Assembly: GCA_004151065.3 (NCBI GenBank)
Contig: NWUY0300003048.1
Span: 64,584 to 74,721, forward strand
Source of the DNA: Larix sibirica
Taxonomy: Eukaryota > Streptophyta > Pinopsida > Pinales > Pinaceae
DNA length: 10,138 bases
Direction of reading: 5' to 3'
Numbering within the stretch: the first letter of the stretch is position 1; each line of letters starts with the position of its first letter. Below the pieces are notes generated by a model. That model saw only the letters and a list, made by a program, of their open reading frames with translations, did no database searches and was not told where the DNA came from. Of this stretch, positions 1-7,440 are shown in pieces. The translations under genes and the position numbers were made by a program.

Positions 1-343
1 TTTCCTATATATATTATTTCTATTTAAGATTTTTTAATGTAGTGATCAAGTTAAGATGAATTTATTAAGTTTCAACATAAATTTATATTAAATCTCATTT
101 TATTTATTAAATTTCTCAAAATGTATTTTTTATCTTGACTTCGCAAAATAAAATAAGATAAAAAATTTTACACCTCAAAAAATTTGATCCTCTTGATAAA
201 TGATTTAAATTGATTTATGATGATTTTGATTTTTATAACTTTAATGTAAAATTTAAAATTGAATGGACATATGCTATCCATTTTTTTTGTTATGGTGCAA
301 CTAAGTTTACAAATTATAATAAGTATATACAATATATACATAG
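1..343. other. AT-rich flank, no gene seen
   Basis: This is the genomic flank left of the LINE insertion. It is strongly AT-rich with runs of A and T, and neither strand shows an open frame with recognisable protein character. I see no RNA gene or clear promoter. It ends where the direct repeat of the LINE target site begins. Confidence 0.7.
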
Positions 344-359
344 AATATAACTAAAATTA
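344..359. repeat. LINE target-site duplication, left copy
   Basis: The 16 bases AATATAACTAAAATTA are repeated exactly at 7113-7128. The right copy starts directly at the end of the element's A-run, which is where target-primed reverse transcription leaves its duplicated target. One or two leading A bases are ambiguous because they merge with the poly(A) tail. The length fits the usual L1 range. Confidence 0.88.
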
Positions 360-861
360 TTGTAACCTAAAATATTATATACCAATTTAATGTATCATCA
401 CTATTATACCAATCAAATTTATATCTTCAAGGGAAGATGATACAGGTGAGGGTTTTGAGCATTGTTCAGATAGTCTGGGTGGGTTTTCTGCAGTATAGGT
501 AGGCATACTAAAGCTCCTTGGAGTCGAGCTAGACACTTTGGCTAGCTCTAGTACCAACCAAGGCATCAAAAAGTAGGAATCTTTTCTTTTACGCTTCAGC
601 TATTGCTTACTCTATTTCTGCAGAACACACTCATTCTATTCTGACGGGTTTGGGGTTTTTGAACCTCATTTTTTGTTGTGATTTTAGCATTTGGTTGGTA
701 CGTTTACCTTTTGGTTTTGGCCCCTTTTTTCCGCATCGACCTATACTATTTTTTTCGGTACAAGGTTTTTTTGGTGGATTATTTTTCACTGTCTTGGTGA
801 CTTTCTGGTATTGAGTGGGTATTAGCTGGATACCTCATTTGGAATTACCTTCCCTAGTGTG
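360..861 (+). other. LINE 5' leader / UTR
   Basis: This stretch lies between the left TSD and the first ATG of ORF1 at 862. Composition changes at about 425: 360-425 is AT-rich like the genomic flank, whereas 426-861 is richer in G and T and has pyrimidine-rich tracts. Plant LINE leaders contain the internal promoter, but I cannot point to a specific promoter motif here. The reading frame of ORF1 is open from a TAG at 823-825 with no earlier ATG. Confidence 0.6.
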
Positions 862-1378
862 ATGGACCCTGGGATGCTCACGAACCCACACATGTCTAGG
901 GTTGGAGCGATCCTATCGAGTAATGAAAGAGATGACGACAGAAAGGGTTTATACACAGATACCTCATCTGGAACAAGAGTTTCATGGGGTATTCCTTCCC
1001 AGAATATTTATGGGGTTGATGCACGAAACATATGCAAGTTAAAAAATTATAAGGCTCGGGAAGAAACTATGGTTTACACCTTAGGAGATGGAGTAAATAT
1101 GGACAAGGTGGAACTCCTGTCCCAGAGAGGTGTGGTGGGATGAATAGAAGGGACAAAACTCTTTCAAATCGAACTGGTGGAATGGGTCAACACCAACTAG
1201 ACTCATGTTTTCAATTTATCTCCAAGAACCAGCCTACTCTCTCGCGGATGGGTAGCCTTATTTTTCCTGATGAACAGTTAATTTCTTCAATTCTGAAGCA
1301 GACATGGTTGATTAAGGATGGCTCTTTGATTTTAAAAAGATGGCATGTTAACTTTAATCCAAAAACTGAACAGATGCA

Positions 1379-1386
1379 GTCTAGGC
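1379..1386. repeat. MITE target-site duplication, left copy
   Basis: GTCTAGGC is repeated exactly at 1752-1759, on either side of an element that begins CAGGG and ends CCCTG. Eight bases is the diagnostic TSD length of hAT-superfamily transposons. Removing one copy and the element rejoins recognisable ORF1 sequence. Confidence 0.85.
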
Positions 1387-1751
1387 CAGGGTAATTTTTA
1401 GGGGCGAAATTTCGCCAATTGGCTATTTTTTGGGCTTTTTTTCAAAAAATAAATTCACTATTTGGTCATTTTTAGTCTCTAATATCGCCTATATTTACAT
1501 AAAATATGTTTTTTTATCATAATATTCGCCAAAATTTACAAGTTTNTTTTAGACTCTAATATCGCCTATATTTACATAAAATATTTTTTTTTATCATAAT
1601 ATTCGCCAAAATTTACAAGTTTCAGTAGTAAATTGTATGTTTCATATTTAATATTCGCCTACCTATCTATATATATGTTTTTTTCAATCCAAAATAATTG
1701 CCTAGAATACTATACTTAAGTATAATATTAGAATCCTTAAAAAATACCCTG
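1387..1751. mobile_element. hAT-type MITE, 365 bp, nested in LINE ORF1
   Basis: The element starts CAGGGTAATTTTTA and ends in the near-complement TAAAAAATACCCTG, matching at 13 of 14 positions. CAGGG termini together with an 8-bp TSD are typical of the hAT superfamily. It is too short to encode a transposase and has no open frame, so it would have been moved in trans by a hAT transposase encoded elsewhere. The interior is AT-rich and holds a 77-nt-period tandem duplication, repeated TCGCC motifs, and perfect palindromes at 1403-1416 and 1711-1724. It disrupts ORF1 and shifts the frame by one (373 extra bases including the TSD). The family name is not assigned. Confidence 0.82.
1471..1622. repeat. 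Tandem duplication inside the MITE (two 75-nt copies)
   Basis: 1471-1545 and 1548-1622 are nearly identical 75-nt units with a 77-nt period. Differences include GTCTCT against GACTCT and a change in the T-run. The ambiguous base at 1546 falls exactly between the copies. Each unit contains one ATCGCCTA and one TTCGCCAA motif, so the duplication doubles these motifs. Strand-slippage duplication is the simplest origin; mis-assembly is possible. Confidence 0.85.
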
Positions 1752-1759
1752 GTCTAGGC
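1752..1759. repeat. MITE target-site duplication, right copy
   Basis: This is the second exact copy of GTCTAGGC, directly after the CCCTG terminus. The ORF1 reading resumes from here, one frame later than before the insertion. Confidence 0.85.
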
Positions 1760-2003
1760 ACATTTGGGTGCTATTACTGGGTTTCCCCTTTGATTTGTGT
1801 GCACCGAACGTATTTGAATATTTGGGAAATTTTCTAGGGCGGTTCATAAGATTGCAGAAAAATATTATTTTCGGCATAAATAAGAGATGGCGCCCATATT
1901 GGTAGAGTTTAACGTTACTAAAGGGTTACCAGCTACAATTGACATTGTATGGAGAGATAAGGTGTATAAACAAAAACTAGATTACAAGAACATACCTTTC
2001 AGA

Positions 2004-2045
2004 TGTTTTTACTGCCAAAACACTGGTCATGTTAAGGCTTAATGT
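2004..2045 (+). other. ORF1 CCHC zinc knuckle, broken by a stop
   Basis: The codons read C-F-Y-C-Q-N-T-G-H-V-K-A-stop-C, which is the gag-type spacing C-x2-C-x4-H-x4-C. Cysteines are at 2004, 2013 and 2043 and the histidine at 2028. All four ligands survive, but a TAA at 2040-2042 sits just before the last cysteine. Such knuckles bind nucleic acid in LINE ORF1 and retroviral-type gag proteins. Confidence 0.85.
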
Positions 2046-2741
2046 CCTTTTCTATCGCACAAGAAGGATTCCAAGGCTCGGGAACAGTCTGATTCCATGA
2101 TATGTCCAAACAGTCTGGTAAAGGATACTACAAACAAACCAGGTATGTGTCTAGATGAACCCTAAATTATTTATGAAGGTGTTTCAAAAGATGAATTGGA
2201 ATTTTACCTATCCATGGAGAAAGACCTAGATTTATGTCTGGCCAAGTCAAAACCCTTAGCTAGAAGTATTTTAAATGATTTGAATTATGTAGAAGTTGGC
2301 ACTGAGATGTATCCTCCTATTTTCCCCTCCATTGATGATTCTTGGCTTCCTATTCAAGATATACCACTGGACATTGTTTCAGAACCTCCGGGGGTTGATG
2401 ATACCATTAACAGTATTGGGGAGTTGAAATCCCTCAATGCTTTGGAGGATAAAACCTACCCTAATAATTTTTCTTCTAAATTACTCTCCATGTCCAGTAT
2501 TGATAATTCTCCTCTCAAAATTTATGCAGTAAACCCTAAACCTTGTGATGAATTAGTCATTCCATCAATCAGATGTATGAATGTGACTATCTGCAAGAAC
2601 AAAAAAGTTAAAGAGAAAGATTGGGGTGATACATTCATCCCCTTATCAAAACGTCTTGAGAATGTGGTTTCTGGGAGTATCTCGGTCGATCCTACTACCC
2701 CCGGGACTCTTAGAGCATATATGTCCCCACAGAGATTGAAT

Positions 2742-2746
2742 TAATG
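2742..2746 (+). promoter_or_regulatory. TAATG overlap of ORF1 stop and ORF2 start
   Basis: The ORF1 stop TAA (2742-2744) shares its last base with the ORF2 start ATG (2744-2746). The ORF2 protein begins here with MTILSFNIHGISG, the expected opening of a LINE APE endonuclease, so the start is well supported. A UAAUG stop-start overlap is known to drive reinitiation in the silkworm LINE SART1; a similar role here is inferred. Confidence 0.75.
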
Positions 2747-3414
2747 ACAATTCTATCTTTTAACATTCATGGGATTAGTGGGGCTACAAAGCCTAGGACC
2801 ATCATCAATTTTCTTAAATCTACTTGTCTTGATTGCTTTTTAATTCAGGAAAACATGTGTTCGGCTATCTAGGCTATTGATTTCTTCTCCAAACACTGGT
2901 CGGGATGGTATTTTAGTGCCATTGATTCTGGTGGCTGCTCGGGTGGGTTTTTGTCACGATGGAATCCAGTAACTATGTCTTTTAGTACTTTCAAAACTAT
3001 GGGTGGGCTCCTTATGAAAGGTCGTTTTTTGTCATGTGGTACTAATATTGCCATTTTGAATATGTATGCTCCATATAGAGACAGGGATACATACTGGGGA
3101 TCCTTGGAAATATCAGGCTTGTTAAATAACCTGACTTTGATTGTGGTAGGTGATCTCACCTTACTTTATTAGTGTTAGAAGTATGGGGTCAATTAGTTCT
3201 AGTTGATGATTTGGTGGATTTTTTCAAAGGCATTTTTCAGAGAGCTCATTTAGTTGATATTTTACCAAGAAAATTATGTCCTACATGGAGTAATAAGCGT
3301 ACAGGTGTTGGATGTGTTAGAAAAAGACTTGATTGGTTCCTTGTTGCTGAATCTGTAGTTTCAAATTTGACCAAGTATAGGTCTTGGGTGGAACTTTCAG
3401 CTATTTCAGATCAC
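2744..3414 (+). other. ORF2 APE-type endonuclease domain
   Basis: This is the N-terminal nicking domain. Visible landmarks are the opening ILSFNIHGISG (expected S/N-W-N-x-R/H-G), FLIQEN with the metal-binding Glu at 2849-2851, NMYAP at about 3059-3073, VVGD at 3146-3154 where the usual G-D-F-N motif is damaged by the frameshift, KRLDWFLV in the next frame, and the closing S-D-H at 3406-3414 with the catalytic His. A TAG at 2870 follows the catalytic Glu and a TAA follows directly after S-D-H. Confidence 0.82.
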
Positions 3415-3417
3415 TAA

Positions 3418-4120
3418 GCAATTATCCTACAAATTGATGATTTTCAGAATAAGTTGAATAGGCCGTTTAATTTAAACTGTACTTGGTTGAGAGACATTGA
3501 CTATTGTGATATGTTCACAGGTTACTGGTCACAGGTTGAGTCCTCTACTAATCTTAATGCGGTGGAGGCATTGATTTATAAACTCAAAGTATTAAAGGAG
3601 AAAAAAAAAGCGTGGGAGAAGTTGAAAAAAGAGAAGGATCTGGATGATCTTAATCTTGTAAAATTACAAATTAAGTAGCTTTATCAACTCAATTTAAATG
3701 GCATCTTTTCAGAGGAAGATAGACTGGAGTTGCAGGCTTTACAGAATAGATTGAATCATATTTTGAAGACCGAGGAAAGCTCGTGGAGACTTAAAAGACG
3801 GGCATTATGGGTTGAGTTGGGCGACAACAATCCTCGTTTCTTCCACAATCATGCCTCTCATAGGAGGAATGTGAACTGAATTTGGTTTATAAAGGATGGT
3901 AATAGTAGTGAATTAACAGATCAATTGGAAAGTGAGGAGCCAACCCTTAACCATTTCAAGAAACATTTCTATGATCCAAAATCTTCCAATATCGTAGCTC
4001 AGTTAAATATTTTGAAACACTATCCCACTTTTTTTACGATGGAAGAAGGTTTACAGGGTGGAAGACCTGTCATAGAGGAGGAGATCTTAAAGGTTTTAAA
4101 ATATTTCAAAAAGGAGAAGA
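3418..4120 (+). other. ORF2 linker between endonuclease and RT
   Basis: This frame-1 stretch is rich in Lys, Glu and Leu at 3580-3675 and looks helical or coiled-coil. It is followed by the plant L1 signature of E-E-S-W-R-L-K-x-R-A-x-W and G-D-N-N-P-x-F-F-H at about 3775-3850. Stops are TAG 3676 and TGA 3877. It ends in the I-E-E-E-I-L segment that leads into the P-G-P-D-G-W region of the reverse transcriptase. Confidence 0.75.
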
Positions 4121-4121
4121 G

Positions 4122-5070
4122 CCTGGGCCCGATGGTTGGTCGATCAACCTGTTTATTAACTTTTTTGACATCATGAGGCTTGACTTATTGAAAATGGTGG
4201 AATTCACTAGGGTGGAAGGATGGATTGTTGGTGGTTTAAACTCCAATTTTTTTACTCTTATACCTAGAAAGAGAAAACCAAATATTTTTTATGACTTTAG
4301 GCCAATTGCACTTTGTAACTTGGTATACAAGATGATCTCAAAGATCATTGCAAACAGAATTGAACCCTTTATTTCAAAATGGATGACTGCATAACTTTTT
4401 GGTTTCTTAGAAGAAAGGACGATCTTGGATGCAGTAGGCACTATTCAAGAAGTCTTGCGTTCGATAAAAAAAAACAAAACAAAACTCCTTAATCTTAAAA
4501 ATTGATCTTGTAAAATCTTATGATCAAGTAAATTGGGATTTCCTTAAACTGGTTCTTCTTCAGATTGGGCTGTCGATTCTGGTGATCAATTGGATTATGG
4601 CTTGTGTGATGTCGACAAATTACTCTGTTCTAATCAATGGGAATCCCACTCCTTTCTTCAAAAGTTACAGAGGAATTCGACAAGGCTTCCAAATTTCTCC
4701 TCTTTTATTCTTACTAGTGATTGAAGGGCTTAGTCTTATGATGGGGGATACCAGGAATAAGAAAATTGTCAAAGGGGTAAAATTTGCAAAAGATATGTCT
4801 ATCACTTACTTGTTATTTGTTGACGATGTCATCATCTTTGGATCTGGTTCAGTGGAAGAATGGAAGACCATCTTAGAGATTCCGACTCTATTTTGTACTG
4901 CCACTGAGATGCAAATCAGTCAAAGCAAGTCTGTTTTCACAAGTAATTTGATTGACAATCCTGTCTTGATTGAGGTATTAAATTTTCTTCCATATACTTC
5001 AAATACACTTAATGATGGAGTTAAGTATCTGGGTTTTATTATAAAACCAAATTGTTATGGCATCCTGGAC
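4122..5070 (+). other. ORF2 reverse transcriptase domain
   Basis: The domain reads through PGPDGW, then LIPRK and DFRPIALCNLVYKMISKIIANRIEP at 4257-4367. Motif A is IDLVKSYDQV from 4501, with Asp at 4504 and 4522. SVLINGNPTPFF precedes RGIRQG at about 4669-4686. The catalytic box is F-V-D-D at 4816-4827, with both aspartates present. From 4501 to 5070 the frame is open for 190 codons. The loop after RQG reads F-Q-I-S-P where LINEs usually have C-P-I-S-P or D-P-L-S-P. Other damage is a TAA at 4392 and frameshifts at about 4121 and 4497-4501. Confidence 0.9.
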
Positions 5071-5073
5071 TAG

Positions 5074-6330
5074 AGGTGGTTAATTGGTAGGTTCGAAAAG
5101 AAGTTAAATATGTGGGTTTTAAAACATCTTTCGTTGGGTGGATGCCTCATTCTACTCAAATCTGTTTTGAGTAGTCTTCTCTTTTACTGGGCACGGTTGG
5201 ATCAAATTCCTCGTGTAGTATTGCATAAATTGAATAGCATGATGTTTAATTTCCTTTGTTTTGGCATTAGAAATGGTGGTCACTATCATCTGGAAAACTG
5301 GCACTCATTATCTCTATCGAAGGTATATGGTGGTTGGAACATAGAAAAACATATTTTGGTTCAACACTGCTATGCCATTAAAAATCTTGTGGCATGCTTT
5401 ACTGGGAGATAATCTGTCGTCTAGAGTATTACATGCAAAATAAATCAAAATGGATTTGTCTAACTAGTTGAGAAACCCCCCCGCTTCTACGCGTTATGTC
5501 TCTTTCATATGGAACGGGTTCATGAAAATTCTTCCCTAGATAAGCTCTCAATTGGATTGACAGGTTGGCTGCGGGAGCAATATATTTGTGGGTATTGATC
5601 CCATCTTGGGAGTCAATGGTGATTACATATTGTCTTAGGATATTTGAAATTGTTTTTCAAACTATGGACTTTTTACTTTGAACCAATTTAAGAGAACAAA
5701 CAAACAGGTTCCAGATCGCTCATATTGGCTCACGGCTTCTGATCTTGGTTTAGTTGGTCGTTAGGAAGAAGAATGGAACTTGTATACACAAAATATCAAC
5801 CTGGAAAGTATTCGACTTTCTACGGAGCTGGACAAGTTAGCTTGGGAAAAAGACTCTAAAAATGGTCAAGTTACTGCAAGCTCAGCATATTTGGCAATTG
5901 TAGAAAGTCATGAAGATGGTAAAATAAAGTGGTGGTATATTGGATTGTGGAAATGGAAACTCCCTATAAAAATCATATTTTTCATGTGGCTTCTTTTCAA
6001 CAAAAAATCCTTACCTGGGAAAATTTGATGCATCAGGGAAAATAGGGTCCAAGTATGTGTTTACTGTGCAGAAAATATGAAGAGTCTATCAACCACCTGT
6101 CTTTTCTATGTGATTTCTCTCAGGGAATTTGGAAGGTGATTTGTGCTACTCTAAAGATGGATGATGAATGGCCTACCCTGGATATTGATGAGGCTTATTG
6201 TTTATGGATACAAAATCATCGCAGATACATAAATGTGCCAAGTATATTTGAATGGAATATATGGAAATCCCGGAATGCTGCTATTTTTCATAATATTGAA
6301 CCTATAATCAATCAATCGTTGACATCTTTC
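5074..6330 (+). other. ORF2 thumb/connection region and zf-RVT-like zinc motif
   Basis: After TAG 5071 the frame gives W-L-I-G-R-F-E-K-K-L-N-M-W and H-L-S-L-G-G-C-L-I-L-L-K-S-V-L, the standard post-RT segment of plant LINEs, which runs to about 5400. The reading then moves to frame 2, with VGIDPILGVNGDYILS at 5588-5635. The zinc motif is C-L-L-C (Cys codons 6058 and 6067) followed by His 6094 and Cys 6109 in S-I-N-H-L-S-F-L-C, as in the zf-RVT family. Further on is W-N-I-W-K-S-R-N, the usual W-x-x-W-K-x-R-N. This is the most damaged part of ORF2, with eight of its stops between 5441 and 6043. Confidence 0.82.
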
Positions 6331-6333
6331 TAG

Positions 6334-6825
6334 AAATTATATCATTCATATTCAAAGGATAGGATATATACTTGGAATTTGCAGAGATTGAGTTTTCTAA
6401 ATGTGGAAGACACTGGGAAAGCTTCATGGTTTTTTGATGGTGCTTCAGTAGTTAATAAGTGTGGAGTCGGCTTCACTATTAGTGTTGGTACAGATGCTAC
6501 CCTCAAATTTCAACTTGCATGTGGATTAGGTACTAATACAAAAGCTGAAATTCGAGGATTGTGGGGAGTGCTAAAGGTGGCTCTTCTCTATGGCATTGAC
6601 TCTATAAGAATTTTTGGTGACTCTTTGGTTATTGTCAAATATGCCAACAAGAAGTTTCATCTGGACATGAACGTTTATATCCAACACTGGTGTCAGAGAA
6701 TTTATGGTATTATGAACAGGTTCCTTGATCTTACTATTGAAGACACATACATAGAAAATAATGATGCTGCAGATTCCCTGTCAAAAGAAGCTTTGGATGG
6801 TGATCCTAGTGTCCTCCTTTGGTAA
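6334..6825 (+). other. ORF2 C-terminal RNase H domain
   Basis: An RNase H (RVT_3-like) domain removes RNA from the RNA-DNA hybrid during reverse transcription. All catalytic acids are visible: Asp at 6436 in F-F-D-G-A-S, Glu at 6547 in K-A-E-I-R-G-L, Asp at 6619 in F-G-D-S-L, and Asp at 6772 in N-N-D-A-A-D-S-L-S. The segment is open for 163 codons and ends in a TAA at 6823, so it is one of the two best-preserved modules of the element. Plant L1 elements are known to have acquired an archaea-like RNase H at this position. Confidence 0.9.
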
Positions 6826-7112
6826 GAACGGGTGGATGATCGGAAGAATTCTATTGGTTCTATTATTTCCTTTTTCTCCGAAGTGTTTTAAGCTATTTTA
6901 TCTATGTTTTGGATGGCCTGATATGGATTTTTTTGTTGTCTAGTAAACAGACTGTATGTTTTACTAGCTACTTGATAGTGGATGATGAACTAGAAAAATG
7001 ATATGTATATGTATTAGATGATATGTATGAACTCAGGTTTCATACTTGGCATGATATATACTTTTTTTATTTCTTAGAAATAAAAAAAGTACCGTTTTTT
7101 TTCTCTGAAAAA
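6826..7112 (+). other. LINE 3' UTR and poly(A) end
   Basis: This is the noncoding stretch between the ORF2 stop and the right TSD. It contains a repeated ATGATATGTAT phrase near 6998-7030, then the terminal hairpin at 7059-7091, a T-run, and a short A-run from 7108. The A-run merges with the TSD, as expected for a LINE that primes on its own poly(A) tail. Confidence 0.8.
7059..7091 (+). repeat. Perfect 3'-terminal hairpin of the LINE
   Basis: Arm TACTTTTTTTATTTCT (7059-7074) is followed by one base and then its exact complement AGAAATAAAAAAAGTA (7076-7091), 16 bp with no mismatch. In RNA the loop would open slightly. It lies about 20 nt before the end of the element, where some LINEs carry the structure their reverse transcriptase recognises. 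Perfect pairing in an otherwise heavily mutated element is notable, although the arms are mostly A/T. Confidence 0.8.
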
Positions 7113-7128
7113 AATATAACTAAAATTA
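7113..7128. repeat. LINE target-site duplication, right copy
   Basis: AATATAACTAAAATTA is identical to 344-359. It follows the A-run directly and fixes the 3' border of the element to within an A or two. Confidence 0.88.
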
Positions 7129-7440
7129 ACATAGATTCATCTTAACTCGGAATCTACCAAGTGCTTTGGTAAGATTGATCTACGATGGCTTATTTAATTT
7201 TAATGTTTTGTTTGTTTTTTTTTTTAAATTTTGGGAGTTTACATTTTTTCCATTTAATTTCTTAGTGTTACATGTGTGACACATGGCTCTAGATGTATTT
7301 AATTGCTATAGGTGCAATGCATGCACCTACTTACTCTATGTTGAATGCCCCAAAGAGACAAATTTATAAAATACAAAAGAAATGAGATTACAACATTATC
7401 ATTATACATTATTTTAAGTTTCTAAAATAAAATATTTTGA
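7129..7440. other. AT-rich spacer, no gene seen
   Basis: This lies between the LINE and the next retroelement remnant. It holds T-runs and two small inverted repeats, TACCAA/TTGGTA at 7155-7171 and AGGTGCA/TGCACCT at 7310-7328. I see no coding character and cannot say where the 5' end of the following remnant lies within it. Confidence 0.6.

Larger units (their letters stand above)
862..2744 (+). pseudogene. LINE ORF1 (gag-like RNA-binding protein), decayed
   Basis: ORF1 of plant L1 elements encodes an RNA-binding protein that packages the element's RNA. Without the MITE the span would be about 500 codons, a normal length. Pieces in order: 862-1143 (frame 1, not recognised); 1140-1391 (frame 3), whose end has the DUF4283-like pattern LILKRWHVNFNP; the MITE; 1753 to about 1838, continuing with WVLLLGFPFDLC; and 1839-2744 (frame 3), containing MAPILVEFNVTKGLP and a CCHC knuckle at 2004-2045. 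Frameshifts lie near 1140 and 1838. Stops are TAA at 1881, 2040 and 2163. The MITE's own end supplies a TAA at 1392. The frame from 2166 to 2744 is open, and the true stop at 2742-2744 overlaps the ORF2 start. Confidence 0.8.
2744..6825 (+). pseudogene. LINE ORF2 polyprotein (EN-RT-zinc-RNase H), decayed
   Basis: ORF2 carries the enzymes for target-primed reverse transcription: an APE-type endonuclease that nicks the target, a reverse transcriptase, a zinc motif and RNase H. The span is about 1,360 codons, a normal full length for plant L1. The frame moves 2 to 1 near 3155-3172, 1 to 3 near 4121 (one base lost in the P-G-P-D-G-W region), 3 to 1 in the A-run at 4497-4501, 1 to 2 near 5400, and 2 to 1 near 6000-6013. 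In these frames stops lie at 2870, 3170, 3415, 3676, 3877, 4392, 5071, 5441, 5465, 5537, 5558, 5636, 5645, 5762, 6043 and 6331. Ten of these sixteen are TAG. The end at 6823-6825 (TAA) looks like the true terminus. No functional protein is possible. Confidence 0.9.
360..7112 (+). mobile_element. Plant L1-clade LINE, near full length, inactive
   Basis: This non-LTR retrotransposon is bounded by a 16-bp direct repeat and ends in a short A-run. It has the usual two-ORF plan of plant L1 elements: ORF1 with a DUF4283-like region and CCHC knuckle, then ORF2 with endonuclease, reverse transcriptase, zinc motif and RNase H. Without the nested MITE and its extra 8 bases it would be about 6.4 kb, a normal size for a full-length plant LINE. 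It has no LTRs. Both ORFs carry multiple stops and frameshifts, so it cannot act autonomously. The preserved TSD suggests the flanks have not been rearranged since insertion. Confidence 0.9.

Noticed and set aside
387-569. Minus-strand open frame of 60 codons in the LINE leader.
   Set aside because: It is short, has no motif and lies in the 5' leader of a plus-strand element.
1381-1386. Extending the MITE inverted repeat outward through CTAGG / CCTAG.
   Set aside because: The apparent extension comes from the CTAG palindrome within the duplicated target; the hAT-type CAGGG end with an 8-bp TSD explains it better.
1471-1622. A CRISPR-like repeat array.
   Set aside because: There are only two adjacent units with no spacer, inside a plant MITE.
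2869-3159. Minus-strand open frame of 96 codons.
   Set aside because: It is fully antisense to the endonuclease domain, which has clear family motifs on the plus strand.
6761-6943. Plus-strand open frame of 60 codons overlapping the end of RNase H.
   Set aside because: It is out of frame with the catalytic Asp at 6772 and runs into the 3' UTR.
49-7147. A 13-bp inverted match (AGTTAAGATGAAT at 49-61 and its complement at 7135-7147) flanking the LINE, as if the LINE had landed inside a TIR element.
   Set aside because: In AT-rich DNA of this length a few 13-bp inverted matches are expected by chance, and the repeats lack terminal motifs and a TSD.
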